In this document: piece after piece, positions 1-9,285 of the stretch
How positions within the stretch are numbered: the stretch's first letter is position 1
Layout of the letters: every line of letters begins with the position of its first letter
NCBI GenBank assembly: GCA_028286945.1
Contig: JAQBQR010000028.1
Coordinates: 1 to 51,755, forward strand
DNA: 51,755 bases
Direction: 5' to 3'
Origin: Parcubacteria group bacterium
GTDB taxonomy: Bacteria; Patescibacteriota; Minisyncoccia; Phycocordibacterales; Phycocordibacteraceae
Made by a program: the position numbers and the translations under genes
The notes under the pieces: model-generated
Databases searched by the model: none
What the model saw: only the letters and a program-made list of their open reading frames with translations
Told to the model about the DNA's origin: nothing

Positions 1-2
1 GC

Positions 3-2618
3 GGAACTAACACCGCAGTCGGTACGTCAACGCTTACAATCTCAACTGCAAGCTATGTGGGCATTGGTACCACTTCGCCTGCATCACTTCTTGAAATATC
101 AGGAACAGATACCGGCACAACGGCCACCACATTCACTCCCGCAACGACGCTTTCAATTGGAAACCGTTCAACGACGAACAACACCATTGCTACACTCGCA
201 TTCCGCACGCAGGACGCGACAAATGGTGTAGCATCTTCTTCAGCACAAATTGTTTCAATTAATAGCAGTCACACAGCAACGAAGATTTCAGGTATTCTTT
301 CGTTCCAAACAAATAATGCGGGTTCTCTAACGGAAAAAATGCGTATAACGGCCGCAGGACTTGTGGGCATTGCAACCAATGCTCCGGGATCGTATCTGAC
401 TATTAACCCAGCAACTCCGGCCGCAGGCACGGCGAATCTCAATGCCACTCAACTTGTGCAAATCGTAGGTGGTGCCGGCGGCGATAATACCGCGAATACG
501 GGCACCGTGTTTGCAGGAAATGGAGGTGCTATCGTCATTAACTCAGGTGCCGGTGGTTCGATTACAGGAACACCAACCTCAGGGTTTGGAGGTACCGGTG
601 GAAACATAAGCTTTATTGCCGGTGCCGGTGGTGCAGGAGGAGGAACGACTCCATTTGGTGGTAGCGCGGGCACCATAAGCTTCACCGCTGGCGCTGCCGC
701 TTCAAATGCTGGTGCAGTTGGTGGAGACGTCACCATCGGCGGGGGATCTGCAAGCCTCTCAACGGCCTTTGCTGGGTCGGTATACATCGCTGGTGGTAAC
801 GCAAGCACGAATGCGGCTACGGGAAATGTTATCTTGGGCGTCAGTATTTCAGGAGGTACTCCTCGTGGCAGGGTCGGCGTGGGAACCACAACTCCGTGGG
901 CTCTTTTCTCTATTGATCCAGAAACAACAAATCTTGCAGGAGGTACTCCTGAATTTGTCATTGGTTCTTCGAGTGCTACTCATCTGATTGTTACGCAGGC
1001 AGGTAAGGTTGGTATCGGTACTACTTCGCCTGCAGCACAGCTCACGACGACCGGTACCGTCCAATTCGCGAACTATGGCAGTGCAGGGGCAACCGTAACA
1101 ACTGATGCAAACGGTAACTTGTCTGTGTCATCTGACGAGAGACTCAAAGATATAAATGGCAGCTTTAACCGCGGTCTCGCTGAAATCGAACAGCTTTCCC
1201 CAATCCTGTACCATTGGAATGCAACAAGCGGTCTTGATCAGAAGGGTCAGTATGCCGGTTTTAGCGCTCAGAATGTAAAATCCGTAATTCCTGAAGCGGT
1301 GGCTACCGACAGCCGTGGATACCTTACCCTTGCTGATCGTCCTATCATTGCTGCAAGCGTGAACGCCATAAAGGAGCTCGCGGGACGCACCGATACGCTT
1401 GCGACCAGCTCGGCTAGCTTCACAGCACAGCTCCAGACATTGAATACGGCATTTGCTCAGAATCAGACAAATTTGGCACTTCCACATGCGCTTACCGCCA
1501 CAACACTTACCGCAGAATCACTCAGCATTGCGCAGGGAATTTCTTCCGGCTCACTCACCGCACAGTCAGTGAACGCTGCCGGAACCATATCAGCTGCACG
1601 CTACACCGTGCCGGCTGAAGCAAATGTGTTTACGTTCGGCTCAAGTACGATGAGCACCGTGCTTCCGCAGGAAGCACTAACAGATAACGGAAGTGTTGAT
1701 ATCTACAAACTTGCAAGCTACGGCGTCGCGCGCGTTCAAGCACTTGCAGAGCGCACTGATCTTCTTTCGATAAAGATTGATGATATTGAATCACGCCTTG
1801 CGGCGATAGAAGTACTTACCGGTAGCTCAAGTACCGATCCGGTGAACATCGTGGGAACTACGCTAACAAATATTCTTTCATCACTCGGCGTAGTGATGAA
1901 GGACGGTCTTGCGATGTTCAATAATTTGATAACGCATCAGCTTACGCTCGTGGGAGGAACGGACGGAACGGCATCAACGGGTTCAGTAACCATGCCGTCT
2001 GGATCTACCTCAATCGTTGTTACGAATGCACTCGTGCACCCAAGCTCAAAGATTTTCCTCACCTTCACTTCGTCAGTAGACGGTTCGTGGTACCTCTCAG
2101 AAAAGAAGGAGGGAAGCTTCACGGTAATGCTCTCGAAGCCACAAACGTCTGACACGGCCTTTGACTACTTCCTCATTCAAACTGACCCTCACGCGCAGGT
2201 CGCAGCGGCAGGACAGGCAAACCAGCCTGCGACGCCACCACCAGGAAGTTCAGAGGCAACAACCACACCACCTACGGTTTCTCAGGATGGGGGACCAACC
2301 GTCTCGCTCGTTGGGGACGCTGCAGCACAGGTCGTTCAGGGTGGCGCATGGACAGATCCTGGAGCCACCGCTGCCGCAGCTGATGGCACGAGCCTCACCG
2401 CAGACATTGTAGTAACCGGTACGGTAGACGTGCAGACGCCAGGGCTCTATACCATTACCTACCGCGCTACCGATGCAGGAGGGAAGATTGGCCAGGCATC
2501 ACGCGTGGTAACGGTTCTGGCGCCTGTAAGCGGCGCATCTGATCCTGCGGTAACCGCCACGCCGCCTGCAGACTCCGGCCCAACGGCTGGGGCTGATGCT
2601 GGCACACCGGCTTCATAA
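3..2618 (+). CDS. Tail-fibre/adhesin-like surface protein with VGIGTTSPA repeats, Gly-rich region, S74 intramolecular chaperone domain and C-terminal DUF5011-like Ig domain; 5' end lies outside the window
   Basis: Frame is open to the window edge (GTNTAVGTSTLTISTASYVGIGTTSPA); S74 signature SSDERLKDI...YHWN...GFSAQNV; Ig-like GGAWTDPGATAAAADG...TPGLYTITYRATDAGG. Confidence 0.8.
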   Translation, partial: GTNTAVGTSTLTISTASYVGIGTTSPASLLEISGTDTGTTATTFTPATTLSIGNRSTTNNTIATLAFRTQDATNGVASSSAQIVSINSSHTATKISGILSFQTNNAGSLTEKMRITAAGLVGIATNAPGSYLTINPATPAAGTANLNATQLVQIVGGAGGDNTANTGTVFAGNGGAIVINSGAGGSITGTPTSGFGGTGGNISFIAGAGGAGGGTTPFGGSAGTISFTAGAAASNAGAVGGDVTIGGGSASLSTAFAGSVYIAGGNASTNAATGNVILGVSISGGTPRGRVGVGTTTPWALFSIDPETTNLAGGTPEFVIGSSSATHLIVTQAGKVGIGTTSPAAQLTTTGTVQFANYGSAGATVTTDANGNLSVSSDERLKDINGSFNRGLAEIEQLSPILYHWNATSGLDQKGQYAGFSAQNVKSVIPEAVATDSRGYLTLADRPIIAASVNAIKELAGRTDTLATSSASFTAQLQTLNTAFAQNQTNLALPHALTATTLTAESLSIAQGISSGSLTAQSVNAAGTISAARYTVPAEANVFTFGSSTMSTVLPQEALTDNGSVDIYKLASYGVARVQALAERTDLLSIKIDDIESRLAAIEVLTGSSSTDPVNIVGTTLTNILSSLGVVMKDGLAMFNNLITHQLTLVGGTDGTASTGSVTMPSGSTSIVVTNALVHPSSKIFLTFTSSVDGSWYLSEKKEGSFTVMLSKPQTSDTAFDYFLIQTDPHAQVAAAGQANQPATPPPGSSEATTTPPTVSQDGGPTVSLVGDAAAQVVQGGAWTDPGATAAAADGTSLTADIVVTGTVDVQTPGLYTITYRATDAGGKIGQASRVVTVLAPVSGASDPAVTATPPADSGPTAGADAGTPAS

Positions 2619-2639
2619 TCCATATAGTATTCTGTAACC

Positions 2640-2894
2640 ATGTCTCCCGTCACTTTCAATGAGCCCTCATACGAGTTCAGAAGCAATACTCCGAAAAGTA
2701 AGGGCATTACGGGTTGGCTCGTCGCGCGTGGTTTTGCAAAGGATGACAAAGGTGCGAACGTGCTGATGCTTAGTATCGCAGGCATTGGGTTTGCGATAAT
2801 GGTTGGCGTTTGGATAACCATGCCAAGCAAACATACTCAAACACCCCAAGAGCGTGCACGTATCGAAGCTTCTACCCGCATGCCCATTAAGTAG
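2640..2894 (+). CDS. Small single-TM protein, paralogue of 5333..5599
   Basis: Shared V(T/S)FNE-P-Y N-terminus, GFxxxxxxAKD block and TM segment; -10-like TATAGT just upstream. Confidence 0.7.
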   Translation: MSPVTFNEPSYEFRSNTPKSKGITGWLVARGFAKDDKGANVLMLSIAGIGFAIMVGVWITMPSKHTQTPQERARIEASTRMPIK

Positions 2895-2899
2895 CAAAT

Positions 2900-3382
2900 A
2901 TGAAAAACATCCGCACCAAAGGTTTTACTCTCATTGAACTTCTCGTCGTCATTGCAATTATTGGAGTGCTCTCATCCGTGGTTCTGGCGAGCTTGAATTC
3001 AGCTCGTAATAAAGGAAAGGACGCTGCGATAAAAGAGGGAGTGCAACAAATGAGAAGTCTCATGGCCCTTGAGTATAACGACACGGGAACCTATACCGCG
3101 CTAGAACCAGGCCGTTGGTTCTATAGCACCGCGGACTGTGCAGCCTCATTTAGTGGAACGTATGCGGCAAATGCTCGTACCATTTGTTCGAACCTCTTTA
3201 GTAACACCTCAGGTTCAGGATCAGTGCTGTTTATAGGAAATGCCGTGGATCCGGTAGGGAAGTTCGCCATAATGGTTCTGTTGAATAGTAAAAATACGTA
3301 TTATTGCGCAGGAAGCAGCGGAGCCACATCGGATATAGAGACGGGCGGATGGGGCTCACCCGGCTGCTACGGTAATCCGTAG
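2900..3382 (+). CDS. Type IV pilin/pseudopilin-like prepilin
   Basis: KGFTLIELLVVIAIIGVLSSVVLASLNSAR prepilin N-terminus. Confidence 0.9.
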   Translation: MKNIRTKGFTLIELLVVIAIIGVLSSVVLASLNSARNKGKDAAIKEGVQQMRSLMALEYNDTGTYTALEPGRWFYSTADCAASFSGTYAANARTICSNLFSNTSGSGSVLFIGNAVDPVGKFAIMVLLNSKNTYYCAGSSGATSDIETGGWGSPGCYGNP

Positions 3383-3449
3383 CGCAGACGTGGTGCGCAC
3401 GAGCAGTGTTAGAATTATCAAATAGAAATTACCTCACGAATTTGCCCTT

Positions 3450-4463
3450 ATGAAACCTGTACGCGTAGCTATTAATGGATTCGGTCGCATTGGCCGCGCT
3501 TTTGTGCGTCAGGCATATGACCGCCCTGAGATTGAAGTGGTGGCGGTGAATGATTTGGGTTCGCTTGAAAATCTTGCGTACCTCCTTAAGTACGACACCG
3601 TGTATAAGCGCGCACCGTTTTCTGTAGAAGCGAAAGATGGAAAGCTAATGGTTAATGGAAAGGAAGTTGCATTCCTTTCTGAAAAAGATCCTGCGATGCT
3701 TCCGTGGAAGGATTTGAATGTAGATGTGGTAATTGAATCAACAGGATTTTTCACTGACTACGAAAAAGCGAATGCGCACATCACTGCTGGTGCGCGACGC
3801 GTGGTTATCTCTGCTCCGGTTAAAGATGAAAATCCTTTGGGCGCAACCGTGCTCATGGGACTTGATGAAAGTAAGTTAGGTACGTGCATGATCACAAGCA
3901 ATGCCTCATGTACCACGAACTCTGCGAGCCCGGTTATCGCTATTCTTGATGAAGCGATTGGTATTGAAAAAGCGATTCTTTCAACAACGCACGCATATAC
4001 TGCAAGTCAGTCCATTGTGGATGGCTCTGCGAAGAAAGATATGAAGGAAGGCCGCGCCGCGGCCCAGAACATCGTACCCACTTCAACGGGTGCAGCCATT
4101 GCCGTTACAAAAGCGTACCCATCACTAGCAGGGAAGTTTGATGGTATTTCACTTCGTGTGCCGGTTCCTGCAGGTTCGATAGCTGACGTTACGTTCATTG
4201 CGAAGCGCGCAACCACCGTAGAGGAAATAAATGCGGCGCTTCGCGTCGCCGCCTCTTCACCACGCTGGGCAGGAATCTTTTCTGCCACGGACGAAGAATT
4301 TGTTTCAAGCGACATCATCGGCGAACGCTTCGCTTCCATTGCTGACCTTGGCATGACGCGCGTCGTGGATGGCACGCTCGTAAAAGTACTCGCGTGGTAT
4401 GACAACGAAGCAGGGTACACGCACACACTCGTTGAGCATGCCATTAAAGCAGGGAATGCATAA
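3450..4463 (+). CDS. gap: Glyceraldehyde-3-phosphate dehydrogenase
   Basis: INGFGRIGR NAD-binding start, SNASCTTN active site, WYDNEAGY. Confidence 0.97.
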   Translation: MKPVRVAINGFGRIGRAFVRQAYDRPEIEVVAVNDLGSLENLAYLLKYDTVYKRAPFSVEAKDGKLMVNGKEVAFLSEKDPAMLPWKDLNVDVVIESTGFFTDYEKANAHITAGARRVVISAPVKDENPLGATVLMGLDESKLGTCMITSNASCTTNSASPVIAILDEAIGIEKAILSTTHAYTASQSIVDGSAKKDMKEGRAAAQNIVPTSTGAAIAVTKAYPSLAGKFDGISLRVPVPAGSIADVTFIAKRATTVEEINAALRVAASSPRWAGIFSATDEEFVSSDIIGERFASIADLGMTRVVDGTLVKVLAWYDNEAGYTHTLVEHAIKAGNA

Positions 4464-4481
4464 CCAGTAATACATCTATAC

Positions 4482-4775
4482 ATGGAAGCATCACCAGAAA
4501 TCCAAGAAGTGCTCGATACGATACGAAGAGAAAACCGTCATACTCGAATGGTCTTCGGAGTTGGAATCATAATCCTGGCGGTGGTACTCATGTATCTCGC
4601 TCCAGTGGTAATCCGTTCTCAATTTGCGAACTCAGAATCAAACACCGACGATACTGCTCTGACCGCTACGATGCACAAACCAGTACCTGGAAAGCCAGCT
4701 AATAGCGGGCTAATAACCCATAGCACTACCACGTCGACCACCACTACCACGCAGGCCACATCGACAAAACCATAA
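4482..4775 (+). CDS. Small membrane protein with Thr-rich tail
   Basis: Single TM (MVFGVGIIILAVVLMYLAPVVI), Ser/Thr-rich C-terminus. Confidence 0.6.
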   Translation: MEASPEIQEVLDTIRRENRHTRMVFGVGIIILAVVLMYLAPVVIRSQFANSESNTDDTALTATMHKPVPGKPANSGLITHSTTTSTTTTTQATSTKP

Positions 4776-4825
4776 CTCGTGAGACTTCATTTCTTTCTCA
4801 CGTCAGACGCACTAGTATTAATTCT

Positions 4826-5308
4826 ATGAATATTTACCTCGCCGCTGATCACGCTGGATTTCGTCTAAAAGGGGTGTTGATAGAGCAGCTCGGCCTCTTG
4901 GGACACGCGGTCACCGACTGCGGTGCATTCGAACTTAATCCTGATGATGACTATCCTGATTTCGTTCAACCACTCGTAGAAAAAGTACTCGCCGATGAAG
5001 GGTCTTTTGGAATTATCTGCGCAGGCAGCGGGCAAGGGGAAGCGATGTGTGCGAATCGAACGCCAGGTATTCGTGCTGCCGTATTCTATGGACCCATGCC
5101 CGCACACGAAGCACTGGACCGCGAAGGTGGTTTTTCACAAGATGGATATGATGCGGTGCGTCTTTCACGCAGACATAATAATGCGAATGTGCTCTCGATT
5201 GGTTCACGATTTGTTTCTCCTTCACAAGCAGACGAGGCCATCCGAACCTTCCTTTCTACTGAGTTTACCGGTGACGAACGCCATATCCGCCGTCTCGGAA
5301 AGTTCTAA
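4826..5308 (+). CDS. rpiB: Ribose-5-phosphate isomerase B (RpiB/LacAB family)
   Basis: MNIYLAADHAGFRLK...GIICAGSGQGEAMCANR...HNNANVLSIGSRF. Confidence 0.93.
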   Translation: MNIYLAADHAGFRLKGVLIEQLGLLGHAVTDCGAFELNPDDDYPDFVQPLVEKVLADEGSFGIICAGSGQGEAMCANRTPGIRAAVFYGPMPAHEALDREGGFSQDGYDAVRLSRRHNNANVLSIGSRFVSPSQADEAIRTFLSTEFTGDERHIRRLGKF

Positions 5309-5332
5309 ATTGGCCTGATACTATATAGAAGT

Positions 5333-5599
5333 ATGGCCAATGTATCCTTTAACGAAGAACCAAATTATCGCTACGCCTCTACAAAAAAGGTTCAAGCAAA
5401 GAGCAGCATCAGTGGTTTCTTAATACGAAATAATATTGCAAAGGACGAACGCAGCGCCCAGTACGTCCTTCTTGGTATTGCCGTGGTAGCTATCATTATT
5501 GCGATTTTTATCCTGACCCATTCGACAAACACCGCTGGCACTCCCCATCCATTGCCCGTACCCGCAGGTACCGTACTTCCCAGTCACGCAGTACGGTAA
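5333..5599 (+). CDS. Small single-TM protein, paralogue of 2640..2894
   Basis: VSFNEEPNYRY, GFLIRNNIAKDERS, TM segment. Confidence 0.7.
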   Translation: MANVSFNEEPNYRYASTKKVQAKSSISGFLIRNNIAKDERSAQYVLLGIAVVAIIIAIFILTHSTNTAGTPHPLPVPAGTVLPSHAVR

Positions 5600-5608
5600 T
5601 ATAAAGAT

Positions 5609-6043
5609 ATGAAGCAGAACCGCGCCTTCACCCTCATTGAACTCCTCGTCGTGATTGCAATCATTGGCCTTCTATCCAGTGTCGTACTTGCTTCGCTTAA
5701 CTCCGCACGTTCTAAGGCACGTGATGCACGAAGAATTTCTGATTTACATCAAATTCAAACCGCTCTTGAAACGTACTACGATAAAGTCGGCTCATACCCA
5801 CCCTATGGAACAACGTTTGTAACCGATGATCTCACCGTGTTAGTGCCAAACTATATTCCTGCATTCCCGCGAGATCCGAGTGTGCAAACCGCCCTTGGAG
5901 GAACGGACTACCGTTATTCCTCAGCAGGGGGAACAGCCGGATATGCGATACTCGCCTTTCTTGAAAAGACGCGTACGTGGTGCCAGATATCGAGCGGTAC
6001 TGATGCTCCCGGTTTGAACTGGGCAGCATTACCTCACTGTTAA
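5609..6043 (+). CDS. Type II secretion/type IV pilin-like prepilin
   Basis: RAFTLIELLVVIAIIGLLSSVVLASLNSARSKARDARRISDLHQIQTALETYYDKVGSYP. Confidence 0.92.
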   Translation: MKQNRAFTLIELLVVIAIIGLLSSVVLASLNSARSKARDARRISDLHQIQTALETYYDKVGSYPPYGTTFVTDDLTVLVPNYIPAFPRDPSVQTALGGTDYRYSSAGGTAGYAILAFLEKTRTWCQISSGTDAPGLNWAALPHC

Positions 6044-6058
6044 ATTACGCGGTCATCT

Positions 6059-6778
6059 ATGAATATCATCATCCCGGCCGTCCTTCCAATCTCATCAGAA
6101 GACTTACAGGATAAACTTCTGCGGTTACAGGGGTTTGCCAAAAACGTCCAGGTTGATTTAGTAGATGGAGTATTTGCGTCGCCAGCGTCATGGCCATTTA
6201 CTACTCCGGGGAAAATAGATGAGCAAGGGCAAAATCTGGATGCACTTGAATTTTTGGGTGCGCTTCATATGGAACTTGATTTAATGGTGACAGATCCTGA
6301 AGCCTGCATTGATCCATGGATAACTGCCGGTGCGAATAGGATCACTATTCATGCGGAGAGCACACGAGTACTCCCAAAAATACTTTCAGATATTAAAACT
6401 AAATACGGTCATGATGTGGCATTTATGCCTGGCCTTTTATCCATCGGACTCGCTATTCATGCTTCTACAGAAATAAGTCTTATTGAGCCTTTTTTGAACC
6501 AGGTGGATTACGTACAGTTTATGGGCATTGATACCATTGGACGGCAGGGTGAACCCTTTGATGCCCGTATTTTGCCCAAGCTTCGCGCCTTTAAGAAAAA
6601 ATATCCGAAGATGCCCGTGCAGGTAGATGGAGGGGTATCGCTTGAAACGGCACCTGCGCTTTTATCTGCGGGAGTCTCGAGACTCATTGTGGGTTCTGCG
6701 ATATGGAAGGCGAAAAATGTGGAGACTGCGTATGCAGAGTTTGAAGAATTAACCACAAGGTACGGTATCTATACGTAA
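6059..6778 (+). CDS. rpe: Ribulose-phosphate 3-epimerase-like TIM-barrel protein
   Basis: VQVDLVDGVF, HMELDLMV, RITIHAE, VQVDGGVSLETAPALLSAGVSRLIVGSAIW. Confidence 0.8.
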   Translation: MNIIIPAVLPISSEDLQDKLLRLQGFAKNVQVDLVDGVFASPASWPFTTPGKIDEQGQNLDALEFLGALHMELDLMVTDPEACIDPWITAGANRITIHAESTRVLPKILSDIKTKYGHDVAFMPGLLSIGLAIHASTEISLIEPFLNQVDYVQFMGIDTIGRQGEPFDARILPKLRAFKKKYPKMPVQVDGGVSLETAPALLSAGVSRLIVGSAIWKAKNVETAYAEFEELTTRYGIYT

Positions 6779-6809
6779 CTCAGAGCGCGTGCGTGGTATC
6801 GTAATATCA

Positions 6810-7688
6810 ATGAGTGTTACTGATGCAGAAGTAGCAGACCTTGAGAAAAAAGCGGAACAGATTCGCGAGACTATTATTACCATGCTTGTGTCAGCAGGTT
6901 CCGGGCACACTGCAGGACCCCTTGATATGGCTGATATTTTCACGGCTCTGTATTTTCATATCCTTAAACACGACCCGAAGAATCCCGAATGGGAAGAGCG
7001 CGACCGGTTAATTCTTTCAAACGGACATATTGTTCCTGTACGCTACGCAACGATGGCTCACGCAGGATATTTTTCGGTGGAAGAATGTCAGACACTTCGG
7101 AAATTCGGTTCGCGGCTGCAGGGACACCCGGAACGTGAGCGCCTCCCAGGACTGGAAACCACCTCAGGTCCACTGGGCGAAGGACTTTCACAAGGTGCGG
7201 GAATTGCGTACGCATTTCGCATGAGTGAAGGCACGCGAGCCAGCGCAAGCAACGCACGTCATGTATACGTCTGTATGGGTGACGGGGAACAAGACGAAGG
7301 AAACGTGTGGGAAGCCGCTATGTGGGCAGGAAAGAATAAGCTTTCAAATCTGATTGCAATCATTGACCGTAATAACATTCAGATAGATGGGATGACCGAA
7401 GACATCATGCCCCTGGGAGATCTGCGCGCGAAGTATGAAGCGTTTGGATGGCATGTGCTTGAAGTTGATGGACATAATATGCGCCAATTCATTGAAGCCG
7501 TAGATGAAGCGAAAGCTATTTTTGAAAAGCCGACAGTGATCATTGCTCATACCATCGCCGGAAAGGGAGTGCCGGATATTGAAACGGATTTTCACTGGCA
7601 TGGAAAACCTCCGACAAAAGAAGAAGGTGCGAAGTTCCTAAAGGAACTTCGCACGGCTGGCGGTCGGGTGCCGCACGAATATTCATAA
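6810..7688 (+). CDS. Transketolase, N-terminal (TPP-binding) subunit; ORF track start 6789, ATG at 6810 preferred
   Basis: SAGSGHTAGPLDMADIFTALYF, GPLGEGLSQGAGIAYAFR, GDGEQDEGNVWEAAMWAGKNKLSNLIAIIDRNNIQIDG. Confidence 0.94.
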   Translation: MSVTDAEVADLEKKAEQIRETIITMLVSAGSGHTAGPLDMADIFTALYFHILKHDPKNPEWEERDRLILSNGHIVPVRYATMAHAGYFSVEECQTLRKFGSRLQGHPERERLPGLETTSGPLGEGLSQGAGIAYAFRMSEGTRASASNARHVYVCMGDGEQDEGNVWEAAMWAGKNKLSNLIAIIDRNNIQIDGMTEDIMPLGDLRAKYEAFGWHVLEVDGHNMRQFIEAVDEAKAIFEKPTVIIAHTIAGKGVPDIETDFHWHGKPPTKEEGAKFLKELRTAGGRVPHEYS

Positions 7689-7690
7689 CT

Positions 7691-8683
7691 ATGATTTCAC
7701 CTCACGCAAAACTAGCGGATACTGTCTTTTCTAAGGACGTCGAATTAAAATCGACGCGTGATGGTTTTGGTACGGGAACAGTAGAAGCAGGAAAGGCTGA
7801 TGAAAACGTAGTGGTGCTCTGCGCAGATCTTAAAGAATCAACGCGTGCCGAATGGTTTGAAAAAGAATTTCCTGGTCGCTTCATTGAGGTTGGCATTGCT
7901 GAACAAAATATGGCTGGTCTTGCTGCGGGGTTTGCGATGGCTGGCAAGGTTCCGTTCATCGCAAGCTACGCTGCATTCTCTCCTGGACGAAACTACGAAC
8001 AGCTTCGTACGATGGTTGCGCTTAACAATCTGCCCGTGAAAGTCATGGGAATGCACGCCGGTGTTTCTGTCGGGCCTGACGGTGCAACCCATCAAATGCT
8101 CGAAGACATGGGATTGATGCGTATGCTCCCTCGCATGGTGGTCATAAATCCTATTGATGCAGAAGAGGCGCGTAAGGCAGTAGTGGCAGCGGCAAAGACA
8201 AAAGAACCTACATATATTCGTTTTGGTCGTTCACCCGTGCCGGTGATTACCACGTCTGAGACACCATTTGAAATAGGGAAGGCACTTACGTTATGGAACG
8301 CGTCGAAGCCGAAGGTAGCGCTTATGGCGACCGGTGCGATGTCATCCGTGGCGCTCGCTGCTGCTCGTGCACTTGATGCTGATGGTATCGCCTGCACCGT
8401 GCTTCACGTACCCACAATCAAGCCACTCGATGAAAAGGCGGTATTAGCTGCGGCGCAAGCCGCCGGAAAGGTTATTACGATTGAAGAGCATCAGGTGGCC
8501 GGCGGCTTCGGCAGCGCCATCTGTGAATTCCTCGCAGAAACATATCCCGTACCAGTGAAGCGCCTCGGCATTCAGGATGTATTCGGTCAGAGCGGTGAAC
8601 CGAACGAGCTCTTAGAGCATTACGGACTCGGCGCACCGCACATTGCTGAAGTAGCCCGACAATTCGTAGGAAAGACGTTGTAA
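7691..8683 (+). CDS. Transketolase, C-terminal (pyrimidine-binding plus C-terminal) subunit
   Basis: RDGFGTGTVEAGKADENVVVLCADLKEST, FIEVGIAEQNMAGLAAGFAMAGKVPFIASYA, GVSVGPDGATHQMLEDMG. Confidence 0.94.
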   Translation: MISPHAKLADTVFSKDVELKSTRDGFGTGTVEAGKADENVVVLCADLKESTRAEWFEKEFPGRFIEVGIAEQNMAGLAAGFAMAGKVPFIASYAAFSPGRNYEQLRTMVALNNLPVKVMGMHAGVSVGPDGATHQMLEDMGLMRMLPRMVVINPIDAEEARKAVVAAAKTKEPTYIRFGRSPVPVITTSETPFEIGKALTLWNASKPKVALMATGAMSSVALAAARALDADGIACTVLHVPTIKPLDEKAVLAAAQAAGKVITIEEHQVAGGFGSAICEFLAETYPVPVKRLGIQDVFGQSGEPNELLEHYGLGAPHIAEVARQFVGKTL

Positions 8684-8684
8684 T

Positions 8685-8834
8685 ATGGCTTCAAAACAAA
8701 TCAATCCTTTTCTAGCTATCCTTGCAATCACGATTATCGGTGCAACGGGTACTTTTTTCGTCGTACATAAAATATTTGATACCGACTTTACGTATGCTTC
8801 TGCCGCTGCACATGACGGCATTTCAACGAACTAA
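8685..8834 (+). CDS. 49-aa small TM protein, absent from the supplied ORF track
   Basis: Manual translation MASKQINPFLAILAITIIGATGTFFVVHKIFDTDFTYASAAAHDGISTN*, starting 1 nt after the transketolase stop. Confidence 0.5.
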   Translation: MASKQINPFLAILAITIIGATGTFFVVHKIFDTDFTYASAAAHDGISTN

Positions 8835-8842
8835 GTTTTTCT

Positions 8843-9277
8843 CTAAGAACGAAACGAATGATCAAGTCCGGTGTCTGTTAACCTACCAATAGCCGCTTGG
8901 ATACGTCGATATTTGGCGTGAAATCGTGCTTTAATCTCGTCTGGCATTTGAGACTGTCGCTCTAAAACATTCTTAACTGCAACGATAGCAGGTAGCGCTT
9001 CCTTCGCTGACTCGCGCGCTGTATTTGCTTTAGCTTCTTCGTAAGTATGAAGTTGAATCGCAGCAAGCGCAGCAATATCATGCGTCTGTTCAAAGTTTTC
9101 AAATGCGTCTTCTAACTCCTTAATTTTCTCAGCGAGTTGTTCTGCGCTGAGTCCATCTCTTTCCGGAGCGGGGTAGTCGTTAGCAAATAATCTTGCTTGT
9201 TCCTGATCCTCTATTTCTTGCTGGTTCAATGCTTCCTTCGTTTCAAACACCGCTGGTTTCGGAGGTTTTTCTGACAT
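8843..9277 (-). CDS. Hypothetical charged helical protein
   Basis: 144-aa ORF rich in E/K/A filling the gap between neighbouring genes; -10-like TAGAAG near ATG. Confidence 0.6.
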   Translation of the reverse strand: MSEKPPKPAVFETKEALNQQEIEDQEQARLFANDYPAPERDGLSAEQLAEKIKELEDAFENFEQTHDIAALAAIQLHTYEEAKANTARESAKEALPAIVAVKNVLERQSQMPDEIKARFHAKYRRIQAAIGRLTDTGLDHSFRS

Positions 9278-9285
9278 AGGTACTT

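Noticed and set aside
450-830. Gly-rich repeated DNA as a mobile or satellite repeat
   Set aside because: In-frame Gly-rich adhesin sequence with irregular repeat units.
449-961. 170-aa minus-strand ORF opposite the first gene (and many other antisense ORFs such as 10083..10544, 41105..42040, 42103..42522, 14669..15280)
   Set aside because: Low-complexity or shadow translations of well-supported genes on the opposite strand, with no family motifs.
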